From: Oryza sativa Japonica Group
Lineage: Eukaryota; Streptophyta; Magnoliopsida; Poales; Poaceae
Assembly (NCBI RefSeq): GCF_034140825.1
Contig: NC_089037.1
Location: forward strand, 1,461,501-1,525,500
DNA: 64,000 nucleotides
Reading direction: 5' to 3'
The notes below the pieces were generated by a model that saw only the letters and a program-made list of their open reading frames with translations, ran no database searches and was not told where the DNA came from. The first letter of the stretch is position 1. Every line of letters starts with the position of its first letter. Position numbers and translations under genes: made by a program. Shown in pieces: positions 35,701 through 46,825 of this stretch.

Positions 35701-36900
35701 AAAGTCAAACACAGAAATTACTTCACCAAACTAAAGGTTAAAACCACACGGGTGATCTAGGCCTGCAACCCACATCATATTTTAGAGGTATTCACGAGGT
35801 AATATCACTTGCCAGTTGCCATGAAGCATGAATAGTGCTCCTACTAGTGCTACAGAGTACAGGAGTACAATATAAATGCATGAATATAAGATCCTAAAGG
35901 CAATACTAGCTCACAGGACCAGGCAGAAAGCAATCAGTGGTCAATCAGGCAAAGGCAACTACCTCGGGTCCCAACTCGATGTTGACACCAAACGCCTCCA
36001 GCACATCGGCGCTGCCGCAGGCCGACGAGCTAGCTCTGCTCCCTTGCTGCACAAAACGCAAGCGAGAACACATTATTGCATCACCACTAGTAGTACTACT
36101 ACCTAAATCCAATTGGAGCACAAACTGAAGGGAAAATGGCATGCGCATGTATAATCTCCCATAAACAAATGAAAGGGGCGAGGAGCCAGTACCTTGGCGA
36201 CTTTGGCACCCGCCGCGGCGGCGAGGATGGTGGAGCCGGTGGAGATGTTGACGGTGTCCGCGCCGTCCCCGCCGGTGCCGACAATGTCGACGGCGTCATC
36301 GAGCCCGTCGACCCGGACGCAGCAGCCTATCATCGCCTTCGCCAACCCCACGATCTGAGAACAAGGCGGAGAAATCTCTCACTCCCATCTCTGGACCAGA
36401 ACGAAATCAAAATTAGCGCCGCGGCTGAGGCGGCGCACCCACCTCTTCGTAGGTCTCGCCCTTGGCCCTGAGGAGCACGAGGAAGGCGGCGATGCGCGCC
36501 TCGTTCTCCTCCTCCAGCAGCAGCCGCAGCGTCGCCTCCGCCTCCTCCTCCGAGAAGTGGTCACCGCCGATCAGCGTCTCCAGCACCTGACGTCACCACC
36601 ACCACAACAAACAAACAAACAAACAAACAAACAAACGGCTGAGACGAGCCCCGGACCAGATGAGGACGAAGAGGGGGAGAAGCGACGAGACATTGCGGGG
36701 CGCACCTTGTCGAAGGAGGCGGTGCGGGGGGAGGCATCGGAGGCCCGCGCGGCGGTGTGTTGCACGGCGACGCGGGGCGGCGGCGGGAGGCGCGCGGGGA
36801 GCGGCCGCGCGTGGTGCGCGCGGAGGGGGAGGAGGTGGGAGACCGGCGCGGGGGCGAGGGGCTTGGCGGAGGAGGAGAGCTTGATCGACGCCGCCGCCAT
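32750..36900 (-). CDS. TRP1: Anthranilate phosphoribosyltransferase, plastidial
   Basis: Ten exons on the minus strand encode 395 residues: 36706-36900, 36443-36586, 36193-36354, 35963-36046, 34420-34608, 33859-33949, 33658-33717, 33312-33430, 32850-32984 and 32750-32758. The enzyme joins anthranilate to PRPP, the second step of tryptophan synthesis from chorismate. The first ~60 residues are Ala/Ser/Arg-rich like a plastid transit peptide. The PRPP-binding [16 protein letters not shown] motif, [17 protein letters not shown] and the metal-binding GLDE segment are present. The usual KHGNRSVSS motif reads K-QGSRASSS here, changing the His and Asn of the motif. The tiny last exon (Ser-Cys-stop) is the least certain part, although the penultimate exon ends at the same SN position as the Arabidopsis enzyme. 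Intron 1 has an (AAAC)n tract. Confidence 0.92.
36607..36636. repeat. (AAAC)n microsatellite in TRP1 intron 1
   Basis: About seven AAAC units lie just inside intron 1, close to the acceptor of exon 2. Confidence 0.85.
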
Positions 36901-37105
36901 TGGTGCGGCGAGGCGACGCGAGGGGCGAGTGGATTCGTGCGGGTTGGGGGTGGGGTTCAGACTTCAGAGGAAGAGAGAAGCCAGCCCAGTGTTCCGTGTG
37001 TTGGTGTGAGGCGGAGACCTGCGAGCGAGCGGATTTTGTAGGGATGGCTGCGAAACTGAAACAGATCTGCTCGCCACCAACCTCACTTTTCTTTTCCACT
37101 TTTGG

Positions 37106-37230
37106 GTGTGTTTGGATCTAAAGTTTGCAAAATTCCATCACATCAACATGTCATACACACACAACTTTTCAGTCACATCATCTCCAATTTCAATCAAAAT
37201 CCAAACTTTGGACGGAACTAAACGCAGCCT
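37106..37230. mobile_element. Short MITE of the GTGTTTAG/CATCACATC family, copy 1
   Basis: GGGTGTGTTTGGAT at one end and AACTAAACGCAGCC at the other bracket 125 bp containing TCACATCA motifs. It lies about 200 bp upstream of the TRP1 start and is followed directly by a Stowaway element. Related copies are at 39304, 40131, 45696, 56821 and 60206. Confidence 0.6.
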
Positions 37231-37248
37231 TGTTGCATAGGATGAGTA

Positions 37249-37484
37249 CTCCCTCCGTCCCAAAAAAAGACAAACCCTCGTTTCCGTGTCCAATGTTTGA
37301 CCGTCCGTCTTATTTGAAAAAATTATGAAAAAAAATTAAAAAGATAAGTCACGCATAAAGTATTCATCATGTTTTATCATCTAACAACAATGAAAATACT
37401 AATTATAAAAAAATTTCATATAAGACGAACAGTCAAACGTTGGCACGCAAACCCGCGGTTTGCCTTTTTTTTGGACGGAGGGAG
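37249..37484. mobile_element. Stowaway-like MITE upstream of TRP1
   Basis: Clean CTCCCTCCGTCCCAAAAAAA and TTTTTTGGACGGAGGGAG ends, TA on both sides, and a shared subterminal TTTGACCGTCCGTCTTATT arm with its complement. It is 236 bp and non-coding. Confidence 0.85.
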
Positions 37485-38201
37485 TATGCAGGAATAATAA
37501 TAATCTGTACTACAGTTATTGAAAGTTTGAAACTACAGTATCTGAATATCTGATCTACTGCCGTACTAACTCTTTTTATTAGGCAACTATTTCCTTAAAT
37601 GGTTAACCCCCTTTAAAACGTATTATAGGAATAAAGAAATAAAGGATAGGAAAAACATATAAATTGAAGTAGCGTGTTTCTTTAATCCTATAATATGGAG
37701 TAGAAAACACAGACAAGGTTCTAAGATATCTAACCTCTCACTTAATTCTCTTTAGAATTGATTATAGGAATGTAATACTATACAAAGTTTAACGTCCTTT
37801 TCCTATAAATCAAAGGATATGGGAACTAAATGTTGATTGGTTGGATAGCATTACCGTCGTGCACGTAGCCCATCCAGGTTGGATCCTAAGCGCTCGCAAA
37901 ACTGGCATGTTCCATCAATAGCTGTGTTACTGTGTATATCTGATTTATATATAGAGGCCGGATATATCCATTTTTTTTTAAAAAAATCATAGGGTATATA
38001 GGAAGAAAAATCCTAAGAAAATTATTCCTATGATTATTTTTTTTACCAATCCTTCGTGGGCCCTTAGTATAGAATTACAACATGGTGTAATTTAATGCCT
38101 CTCCAAAATGCATTTGGTACAATCACTTTGATACTTTTATCTTATAAGAAAAACCGTGTAATTTGATGTTTGGGAGTAGGTTGCAGTCGATGAGTGCTTT
38201 A
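37485..38201. other. AT-rich spacer
   Basis: No gene or recognised repeat. Contains A/T homopolymers near 37970. Confidence 0.4.
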
Positions 38202-38441
38202 GAGCAAGTTTAATAGTATAGTCCACTACTAGCTCCAAATCATCTATAACCAACGCAATAGCCAATTCATACAATAGTTGCTTACTATACTATTAATACC
38301 TAGTCTCACTAGTCATACACATATTACGTCTTGAAATCCGTGCTGCAGCTGACTATATGTAGCCCGCTGCTCTTCTCTCTCTTCTTTTATCTCTTTAAAA
38401 TATGTTTATAGCTGGCTTGTAGCCTGCTATTGTACCTGCTC
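38202..38441. mobile_element. Tourist-like MITE
   Basis: Starts GAGCAAGTTTAATAG, ends CTATTGTACCTGCTC, with TTA at 38199-38201 and 38442-38444. At 240 bp it is the intact uninterrupted form of the family seen in the nested cluster at 20464-21458. Confidence 0.85.
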
Positions 38442-38930
38442 TTATAGGACTATGCAGCATATGTGCCATACATCCTACACTATCATCGGATTATTCCAAA
38501 AAAGAAGAAGATTATTATAGGATGAATTATTGCGCACGTGGAAATCGCGATGTTTCTACGCTTTGGTTGTTGGAGAGACAGGACGAAAAACTCGTTCTCG
38601 TGAGCTCGTCCTGCTGATGGTACTCTCCCTGCTTCTTCCGTGGCGACCTTTTCCAACGATCTGGCTGTAAGATTTTGCTGATTCGTTGCACAAACACCAC
38701 AAATCCAACTTGCTCATATCTTTTGTCGCGACCACGATATACTATGTTATGTTTGAATTGATGAAACTGATGAGACTGGAAGATTAAGTTAACGCATGTA
38801 AAATGAAAAAAAAATCATCAACATACGACTAATTATGATTTAATCATTATAAATTTGACAAATAGATATTTGATATTTTAAAGCAAATTCCGTAGAAAAA
38901 TTTCGCACCAATCACATCATTTAGTAGTTA

Positions 38931-39153
38931 CTCCATACATCTCATTTTAAGTGTGCTGTGGACCTCTGTATCCAATATTTGATCATTCATCTTATTTAAA
39001 AAATTTATAAAAATATTAGAAAAATAAATCACGTGTAAAATATTATACATGTTTTATCATCTAATATCAATGTAAATACTAATTAAAAAAAATTTAAAAT
39101 AAAACAAACAATCGAACGTTAGACGTAATTCGACAGCTACAAGGAGGAGAGAG
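38931..39153. mobile_element. Stowaway-like MITE (diverged)
   Basis: TA-flanked, starting CTCCATACATCTCATTTTAA and ending AAGGAGGAGAGAG, with subterminal TTTGATCATTCATCTTATTT and AAATAAAACAAACAATCGAA as matching arms. It is older than the copy at 37249, judging by mismatches between the arms. Confidence 0.65.
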
Positions 39154-39303
39154 TATGTGCTAACGAAAATGGACATAAAATCTAGTAATCTTTAACTAGA
39201 AAAGGACAGTTGCTCGACCGGTTCCCTATCTCGCGTGCGTATCACATGGCTTGTTTTCAATTCGAGAGATTTCGTTTTGACGAGACAGGCATGACATGAC
39301 AGC

Positions 39304-39438
39304 ACCCGTGTTTAGATTTAAAATTTAGATACTCCTTTTTCATCACATCAATATGTCATATACACAATTTCTTAGTCACATCATCTTTAATTTTAACCAA
39401 AATCTAAACTTTACGTTGAACTAGACATAAACACAGCC
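39304..39438. mobile_element. Short MITE of the GTGTTTAG/CATCACATC family, copy 2
   Basis: CCCGTGTTTAGAT to ATAAACACAGCC with internal CATCACATCA and GTCACATCATC. It belongs to the same family as 37106-37230. Confidence 0.55.
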
Positions 39439-40130
39439 TCCATTAATCCGGTCAGAGAGGACAGCGAGATAGAATTATTTTTTGCCAGCCACCAGTACGT
39501 GCAAGCGGTTCGGTACAAACTACAAAGTCAGATAATGCTCGCAATTGCGTAATGTTGGATTAAAAATAGGCTACGACTTCTGCAGATAGTACAACATTTC
39601 TTTTCTCCCTTGGTGACAAGCGCGGGGAGCCGGGGAGGACGAGTAGTACGGCTGCACGGCACCGCGCTTGGATGTAGATGAATGGAACTTGACTACTAGG
39701 TGTACTCCTACCTCTCTTCCGTTCAGCTCCGGTTCCGGGCAAGATAGGTTGTTTGCTGTGCGTTCGTAGTGTTGTTGCCTGCGATGGGGACATGGGGTCA
39801 CGGCAGAATTTTCCTCCAGTGGTTGGTAGATTTCAGGTTGCCGGTGTTTGCCCGGCGCCTGTGGATTACCAATAACATCAGGGAGGGATATCAGAACTGG
39901 ATGTTGATTTTTTTTATATAAATAGATTTAAAAAAATCCTATTTTAAGAATAGATCTTTTTCCTCAACATCAGTTCATTAACACGAAAGTTCAATGCCTC
40001 GACGCCAATAATAACTGGCACCCTACCATAGCCCTCTGTAAAAGCAAAGTCAAATAGTCAATGATGCAAATGGGATCGGTACCAAGAATATTAGCACCAA
40101 GGACCTACTCCGTATTTATAAAATAAACTA

Positions 40131-40279
40131 GGGCTCGGTTTAGATTTTAACTTTTTTTTTTAAACTTTCAACTTTTTCCGTCACATCGAACTTTCCTATA
40201 CATTTAAACTTTTAACTTTTCTATCGAATCATTTCAATTTCTTCAAACTTTCAATTTTAAGGTGAAACTAAACGCAGCC
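40131..40279. mobile_element. Short MITE of the GTGTTTAG/CATCACATC family, copy 3
   Basis: GGGCTCGGTTTAG to GAAACTAAACGCAGCC with internal CCGTCACATCGAAC. It lies about 575 bp downstream of the ANGUSTIFOLIA-like stop codon. Confidence 0.6.
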
Positions 40280-40854
40280 TAGGTCCTCAAGCGCCGACTC
40301 CTCTACATCTCGGCTGCTAGAGAGCAAGGGTGTCAGTGTCAAAACATTGGATCTTGGTGCCAGTTGTCCTGTTGCCAAGACTATTTATGAAATATTTTTT
40401 TCTAGGGGTTTATTTATAAAATAAAATTTAAAAAGGACCAGACCAAAATGTCTTGGTGACGTGTGCTTCCGCTATTACACATACCGATCACGTGTGCGCA
40501 TCCGGATTCCCAAGAAAGAAAAACATTGCATAATACTCCCTGGATTCTAGGGAGCTTCGACACGAGGAAATCTGCAAAGGACAATGGCTAACAGCAGTTC
40601 ACACTGCCGTCGAAGAGTCGAAGGCTTCCCCATGGGGAATACGAGCATCAAACGTGCAAGGATAAAAATCAAAACTTACTACAGTGTTGAAGGTCAGGTT
40701 TAGCAAGACAACACGTACAATCATACACTCTGTGCCCACAAGGTTCCTGTACTACAAAAGCGAAAATTGAATACTTTAGGCAGAAAAAGAGAGTTGGCAA
40801 CAAACCAAACCAAGCAACAAGAACGAGTCAGTCCATTTTTCTGTCCCCAGCGGC

Positions 40855-43800
40855 CTAATCTAGCCACCGAGTAACTCCATCTTCTTCACTCGCAGCTGCA
40901 AGGATCTCGATACAGACGTCCAATACAGCCTACAGAACATGCAAACAGTAGGAAGCTGAGTACATTAGCTTAAGTGCTTGCACATGGGATAGGACACAAT
41001 GTGACTGTTTCATTTCGTGGTTGGACGCATAGTGTGCTACTGTTTTATACAGAAAAAGAGCAGTAACCTACTTAAACAACGTTATTGAAGAGGGGGCAAG
41101 GGGGGAGGAGATGCATGAAATAATAGAAATCCTCTTTTTAGAAGCAAATGGAAAAGTTCATACCGATGAATTTCTGCAATTGATAAGTTTGCAACCCTCC
41201 AACAAGGACCCCTCCAGCATCCAGCTCTCCCAAACATCAAATGTATGACTTGCAAACACAAACTCCATCCTCCTATTAATCTTCAGCACATTTAAAAAAG
41301 TTAAATGTTAGAACATTAGCAACCCTGGGTGTCGATAAGAAATCAAAACACTTCTGTTTCTCAACCCATTTTACTACTGGAAATGGAAAAGTTGCACTAG
41401 TAGCCCTATAAATGTTGCGCATTTGAGCAATCAAACTTATTACTTTTGGTTGGGTGTATCTGCTTGTACAGTGCAACTTGTACAAGTAGAGGTATAAAAC
41501 CTAAGCATTAAATAGAGGCACGGACAAGTGATGAAACAAGTCGAAGGAACAGAGGCATCAGATTAACTATGGAAAGTAAAATAGATGACCTTACAAAGCT
41601 AAGATTGAGGCCTAAATGACTATTCGATCATGAGCTTTTTGCTAAGTTTCGATAAATCTGCTAAAACACCAAAATAGAAAAGAACAGATTCATAAGTTCG
41701 CTTGGCTAGAAGTGTCATTAATTTCAAAGGAAAACATGATAGCAGACCTTAATATTTTTTTAAGCAGTAATCAGCAGCTACCAGAAAAGGAGAGATGATA
41801 CCTGCAATAGTTTACCACCAGCGACGAAGGAACGTAATCCCATGGTATCCTGAAAGGCAAATTGGGTCAGTAGAAGTGCCAGTGCCAGATATGCGTCACA
41901 TTAAAGTAAAATTTGAATGGGTAACTGAAGCAAGCACAAAAAGGGAAAGGCTAAAACTATATTACCTTGTTTTTGAAAGTGACTAGGAACTGAGCAGCAG
42001 GGTCCCTGTTTGTAGCATTTGACACGATATCAAGGATCCAACCACCACCACCAGCAAGTCTCTGTCTTGCAACATGGAACCCTGAATTATCTTTTGTTCT
42101 CAAGGCTACAACAAAACCATCTTTGAGTGTATCAGGATATTTCCTTCTGAGAACTGTAGGCAACTTCGTCTCAGAAGTTATTTCCATTGGGGATTCAGCA
42201 GGAGATTTCTGCTTGTATTTTGAGTCCTCAGGAGACGCAAATCGTGAACTGGAACTCAATACCTGGTCCCTTCCACTCATTGCAGTATCATCATCTCTGC
42301 GTGAGGAATAATTACTGCCACTCTCTACAGCAGATAATTCATCTGTTTTCTGTTGAGATCTGCGGCGAGCAGGTCTCTTTTTCCCTTTCTTTCCAGAACG
42401 GCTGCGCCTTCCTTCTGATCGGGGGACAATATGTTGAGATCTAGCAGATGCTTGAGGCTCTTTATGCTGGGATATGGCTCTCCTCTTTTCGTACTCCATT
42501 TTTAACTGACTTTCATCTGTCTGCTGCTCAGAATAAAAAACTTGTGAACTGCTAACCTTTTCTTCTAGCTGATCATCTTCATTTCCAGCTTCGCTAATTT
42601 CCTCATCTTCATCAGATATTGCACTACTTGGAACAGCACCATCAAAGAAAAAGGACTGCAATATCGTGATTGCTTTCTCTCTTATTTCCATCCACACTTC
42701 TTCACTGTAGTCTGCACTTCGAGGAAGAATTAAAACATTTGGCATCTCCCTTACCTATGTCAAATAAATAGTATCCATCATTTTGCTGAACAACAAGTTC
42801 TTTTTTTATAAGATGGATGATGAACAAGTGGCACCACCATAGCAATGCAGAAAAGGGCACAGTTGTTTGTCCTCTACTACTAGCATATTGGTTGTTGCTC
42901 TTCTGTACAATATGCAGAATCAAGAGAGTTCAAAGTTATCCCTAAAATAGTAAGAGCTCAACAGGTGGAGTGCAGGGAACTTGAAATACTTGATGCTAAA
43001 CTAAATTAAATATTTACTCATTTTCCATATGTTTTTCCTAGAGATTCCTTTTCAACATCCGGAAGAGCAGAGCATTCTAAATGGTGATGTTTTGATCTTA
43101 GATGAATTTCATCCATCGCAAATGGCCACTTATCAACAAAAAAACACATCAAAAGCTGATGGACGTACCCACGCTTCCATCCATTGTGGACCTTCAGCAC
43201 CATCCAATGCACAACCAGCTATTGTACCATCAATCAATAGCTGTTTGAGTGCACAATCATCTATAAGTTGGCAACTTCCAGTATTTACTATGAATGCTCC
43301 TGTGAGATAAACAAGAAAATTATACTGTGTTTTACGGCTGAACTAAAGGCATGATAAGCATTATTTCGGAATATATAATGCATAAAGCAGAAGAAAGAAA
43401 GGGGTTGAAGATAAACCTTACCAGGTTTTACATGCTGCAGACAGTCAGCATTAAGTATATGCATCGTGTCATTTGTTAATGTGCAGTGCAGTGAAACAAG
43501 GTCACTTGCTGCCAACAAATCATTGAGAGTATCCATTCTCCTGGCGGCAGAAGGAAATACAATGGAAGGCCGCTTTGCTTTTCCATTAGCCTTCAGTAGA
43601 CATGCTAATTCAGTTAGAATAGTCAAAATAATACTTTACCGCCTAGCATTTCTTAAAATCAGTAGGTAATTGCATACAAGTGCGACAAGATATATATCAT
43701 GAACTTTGGACATAAATAATGTGAACTGAACATGAATTTGGGGAGATTTCTTAATGTAACAGAAAGTTAATAGCCCATGAAAACTTTGGGGGGGGGGGGG

Positions 43801-45193
43801 GGGAATAGGTTAGAACCAGATAAGATATACCCATCAAGATGTTCTTGTCACAATGTCATCCCCTCCTTTGCATTTTAGCATAAGTTACTACTCCCTCCGT
43901 TCCGAAATATAAGCACTTCTAGCATTTTAAATTTGTACCAAAATATAGCCCTTCTGGTGTACTACTTGTCCCACCCCCCCCCCCCCCCCCCGAACACACA
44001 CACACCAAAAAAAAAAAAGCTTCCCATATTACCCCCAAGGCCCCAACCATACCTCATCTATGAGGGGGCATCATAGTTTCTTTTCTATTCACTTAATCTT
44101 TGCTAAAACCCTAGAAATGCTTATATTTTGGAATGGAGGGAGTATTGTTCTTACTTCTTTATCCAACAGCTAGCATTCGTACCACAGCTTACAGAGAATA
44201 TATAGTTGTCTCATTCAGAAAGCTGAAGAATTTTGCTAAAATACAGGGAATGAGATCATTCAGCTCACAACATTACAAAGGGACGTCTCATCATAGGCAG
44301 AAGCAGTGAGATCATTTAAGTCATAACATTCCAAATCTTTGGACTGTCTAACTGTTCAATCACCTATTCCAACTTAATATGTTCAAAGAAGTTTGTTCAT
44401 AGCAGAACATTACTAATCAGAAAACAACTCATTCTAGAATTGGGGGTGAAACTGTTCCAGTCGGTTGCTAGGTGTATGACCAAATGAAATTACCACAACA
44501 ACAATGCGCGGATTAAGATCCAGAGTTTTAGAGCTGTGCAAGTATACGTAGAACAGTAGTAAGAAGAGGAAACTACAGGAGCGTAGCAAGTCGTAGATCC
44601 AGTACCGAATGGCGCGGATCGAAGTAGAGGACGTCCATCCGGAAGGCGAGGCTGCGAGTGGCGAGGCAGCGGGCGGCGGCGGATCGACCAATGATGCCGA
44701 GCACGAGGCCGCGGCAGCGCCTCATGCCGCGACACATCGGCTGGACGGAGCCTAGCCACCCAGCGGCGACAGCGGCCGGGGCCGACGAGGCGTGGCGCGA
44801 GAGCAGGTGGGTCCGGCGGAGCAGCCCGAGGAAGAGCGCCATGACGGTGTCGGCCACCTCCTCGGCTCGGTTGGCGTCGACGTGGACCAGGCGGAGGCCC
44901 AGCTCCGCGGCGAGGGCGGCGTCCGCGGCGCGGTCGGGCGACCCGAGGCAGAGCAGGAGCTGCCACGGGCGGAGGCGCCGCTGCGCGGCCCGCGGGAGGA
45001 AGGCGAGCGAGGGCAGGAGCACGGCCGCGGCCGCCTCCACGCGCCCGGAGGCGACGGCGGAGAGGGGGACGTGCTCCACCCCCGCCACGCCGGCCAGCCC
45101 CTCCTGCTCCAGCGACGGGTCGTCGAGGCAGTTCAGTGACACCACCAGCGGCTGGCCCCCGCCGCCGCCGCCGGAGGCCGCCGAGCGGGCCAT
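40855..45193 (-). CDS. AN: ANGUSTIFOLIA homologue (plant CtBP-like protein)
   Basis: Seven exons on the minus strand give 638 residues, close to the Arabidopsis protein length: 44606-45193, 43422-43590, 43169-43299, 41966-42754, 41802-41849, 41164-41280 and 40855-40929. The N-terminal half is a D-isomer 2-hydroxyacid dehydrogenase-like fold with a Rossmann stretch (LVLGIIGRSAAARCLA), RRMDTLNDLLAASDLVSLHC, GCALDGAEGPQWMEAW and VLILPRSADYSEEVWMEIRE. The second half is plant-specific, with a basic nuclear-localisation-like GRRSRSGKKGKKRPARRR segment and a conserved end (LRSFVAGGKLLQ, FASHTFDVWESWMLEG, TRWLD). ANGUSTIFOLIA controls polar cell expansion, trichome branching and microtubule order, and has reported nuclear and cytoplasmic roles. 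Catalytic dehydrogenase activity is not expected. Intron 1 holds a Stowaway element and long G and C runs. Confidence 0.93.
43788..43991. repeat. G16 and C18 homopolymer runs in AN intron 1
   Basis: A run of 16 G at 43788-43803 and a run of 18 C at 43974-43991 lie 170 bp apart. The C run is inside the Stowaway element. The two runs are complementary and could pair in the nuclear transcript. Either strand could form G-quadruplex-type structure. Run lengths in an assembly are error-prone. Confidence 0.8.
43891..44142. mobile_element. Stowaway-like MITE in AN intron 1
   Basis: TA-flanked with CTCCCTCCGTTCCGAAATAT and ATATTTTGGAATGGAGGGAG ends, 252 bp. An expanded poly-C run sits in its interior. 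Confidence 0.85.
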
Positions 45194-45695
45194 CCCTGCG
45201 CCTCCCTCTCGGCGCTCGGATCGGGAGCGTCGCGTGGCGCGGGTTTTGGTGCGGGCCTCCCGTCTCCGGGCCGAGGGGGGCTTTTTGTCCCGTGCAAAGG
45301 GAAGAGGAAGAAGAGGGAAGAAATGCTCTGCTGCTACTACGCTTGTCAGAGTGGTGGGCCGCACGGGGGCCACCACTCACCAGCTCACGAGGGAACGGTG
45401 CGTTGCAAACCGTCAGATTCGCATTGTTAATTGTTTGCAGCTTGTGCTTGTGTCTCTCGCGCCACTGCCAGTGACTGAGCAGATGCAAACAAATCTTGAA
45501 TTATTTCTTTAATTCATTGTGATGATTCGAAAACATTATTTAGCATGGCAATATTTATGAAGATCTAGTAGCTAAAGTCCAGAAAAGATCAGTTGGCATA
45601 TCCATCAAAATAAGAGAAGTTTGTTTCTTCGTACTTAATCATGGAGTTTTGGGTACCAAGTAAAGCACTCTCTGCTTTTCTTCCCTCCAAGCAAA

Positions 45696-45842
45696 GCCTG
45701 GTTTAGTTCCCAATTTTTTCTTTAAACTTCCAACTTTTTCATCACATCAAAACGTTCTTATACACACAAACTTTTAACTTTTCCGTCACATCATTTTAAT
45801 TTCAATCAAACTTTCAATTTTAACGTGTATTAAACACACCCC
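45696..45842. mobile_element. Short MITE of the GTGTTTAG/CATCACATC family, copy 4
   Basis: GCCTGGTTTAGTTCCC to ATTAAACACACCCC with internal CATCACATCAAAAC and CCGTCACATC. It lies about 500 bp upstream of the AN start codon. Confidence 0.65.
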
Positions 45843-46825
45843 GAGAGAAAGATTGCCTCACATCATTTAGCTGCCAAGGATAGACAGCTGCCCGCCGCCT
45901 GTGTACATTGTAACAAAAATGCCGGACTGAACTCAAGTGAAGAGTTAAAAGATAGAGACATAGAGTTCCATGATTTCCATCAAGTAACCCAACAAGTTAG
46001 CACAACAAGATCATGCCATCGAGCATCATCATTCATTATAGTGCATGCGCTTAATACCCTGAACATTTACCAGGCATGTGATATATCGTCACAATCAATC
46101 TAGAACAGAAAAAAGTATGCAGAGCGCAACCGGCATGGAGGCATGTTACTCCTCCGGTGCATTGATTCTGCTCAATCACACAAGCAGCAGTACAGCATGG
46201 TTGCTTTCTTCAGAGCCCTCATGAAGGGGGAAGTACCATCCATGCATCTATCAGTGAAAGCTACTAACGAACAGTATTTGTCAGTGAAAGCTACTGGACA
46301 GCTGTTCAGACAAACCAATTTGTCACTTTACGAAGCTGACATGGATTTTTCCTTCAAACAAAAATGCATGAATATTAACAGTAAGAGATGACAAAACTGT
46401 CGTGTAGTATGTTCTGAACTTCGTGCTGCTTGTTTGTCTTGACAACCTTCCAACATTCGCACATTCACTGAGTTCAACTTATGCTTCACTTCGCTATGCT
46501 ACTTAACTTCAGAAACAAAATTTGAGTGTGGCTCAATTACCTTGCACTTCTATTCCTTGAACATTTCAGTGTTGCATCAGAGGCATATGCCTAAAACACA
46601 CTTTGAACAAATAACCAAGTCAGCATGGTATTAAAGTTTTTTAATCAATCAGACAGGCACATAGTACCCCTAGAGCTAATAATCGAGTGTTGTTACGTTA
46701 ACGGTACATAATACTGTCTGCAGCTACCAGCTACTACTCACCAGAAAGAGAGCCATCAACAGAGGGGGCACACAAGTTGTTGAAGCAAATAGGGTACATC
46801 TAGAAGAAATTGTTCATTCTCAACC
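45843..46825. other. Spacer between AN and the spermidine-synthase-like gene
   Basis: No gene. A short phrase TCAGTGAAAGCTACT occurs twice near 46250-46290. The distal part is probably the 3' untranslated region of the gene starting at 46826. Confidence 0.45.

Noticed and set aside
44490-45488. 332-codon minus-strand frame across the AN first exon
   Set aside because: It overlaps AN exon 1 in another frame and reads as Arg/Pro/Ala low-complexity. The AN frame is conserved.
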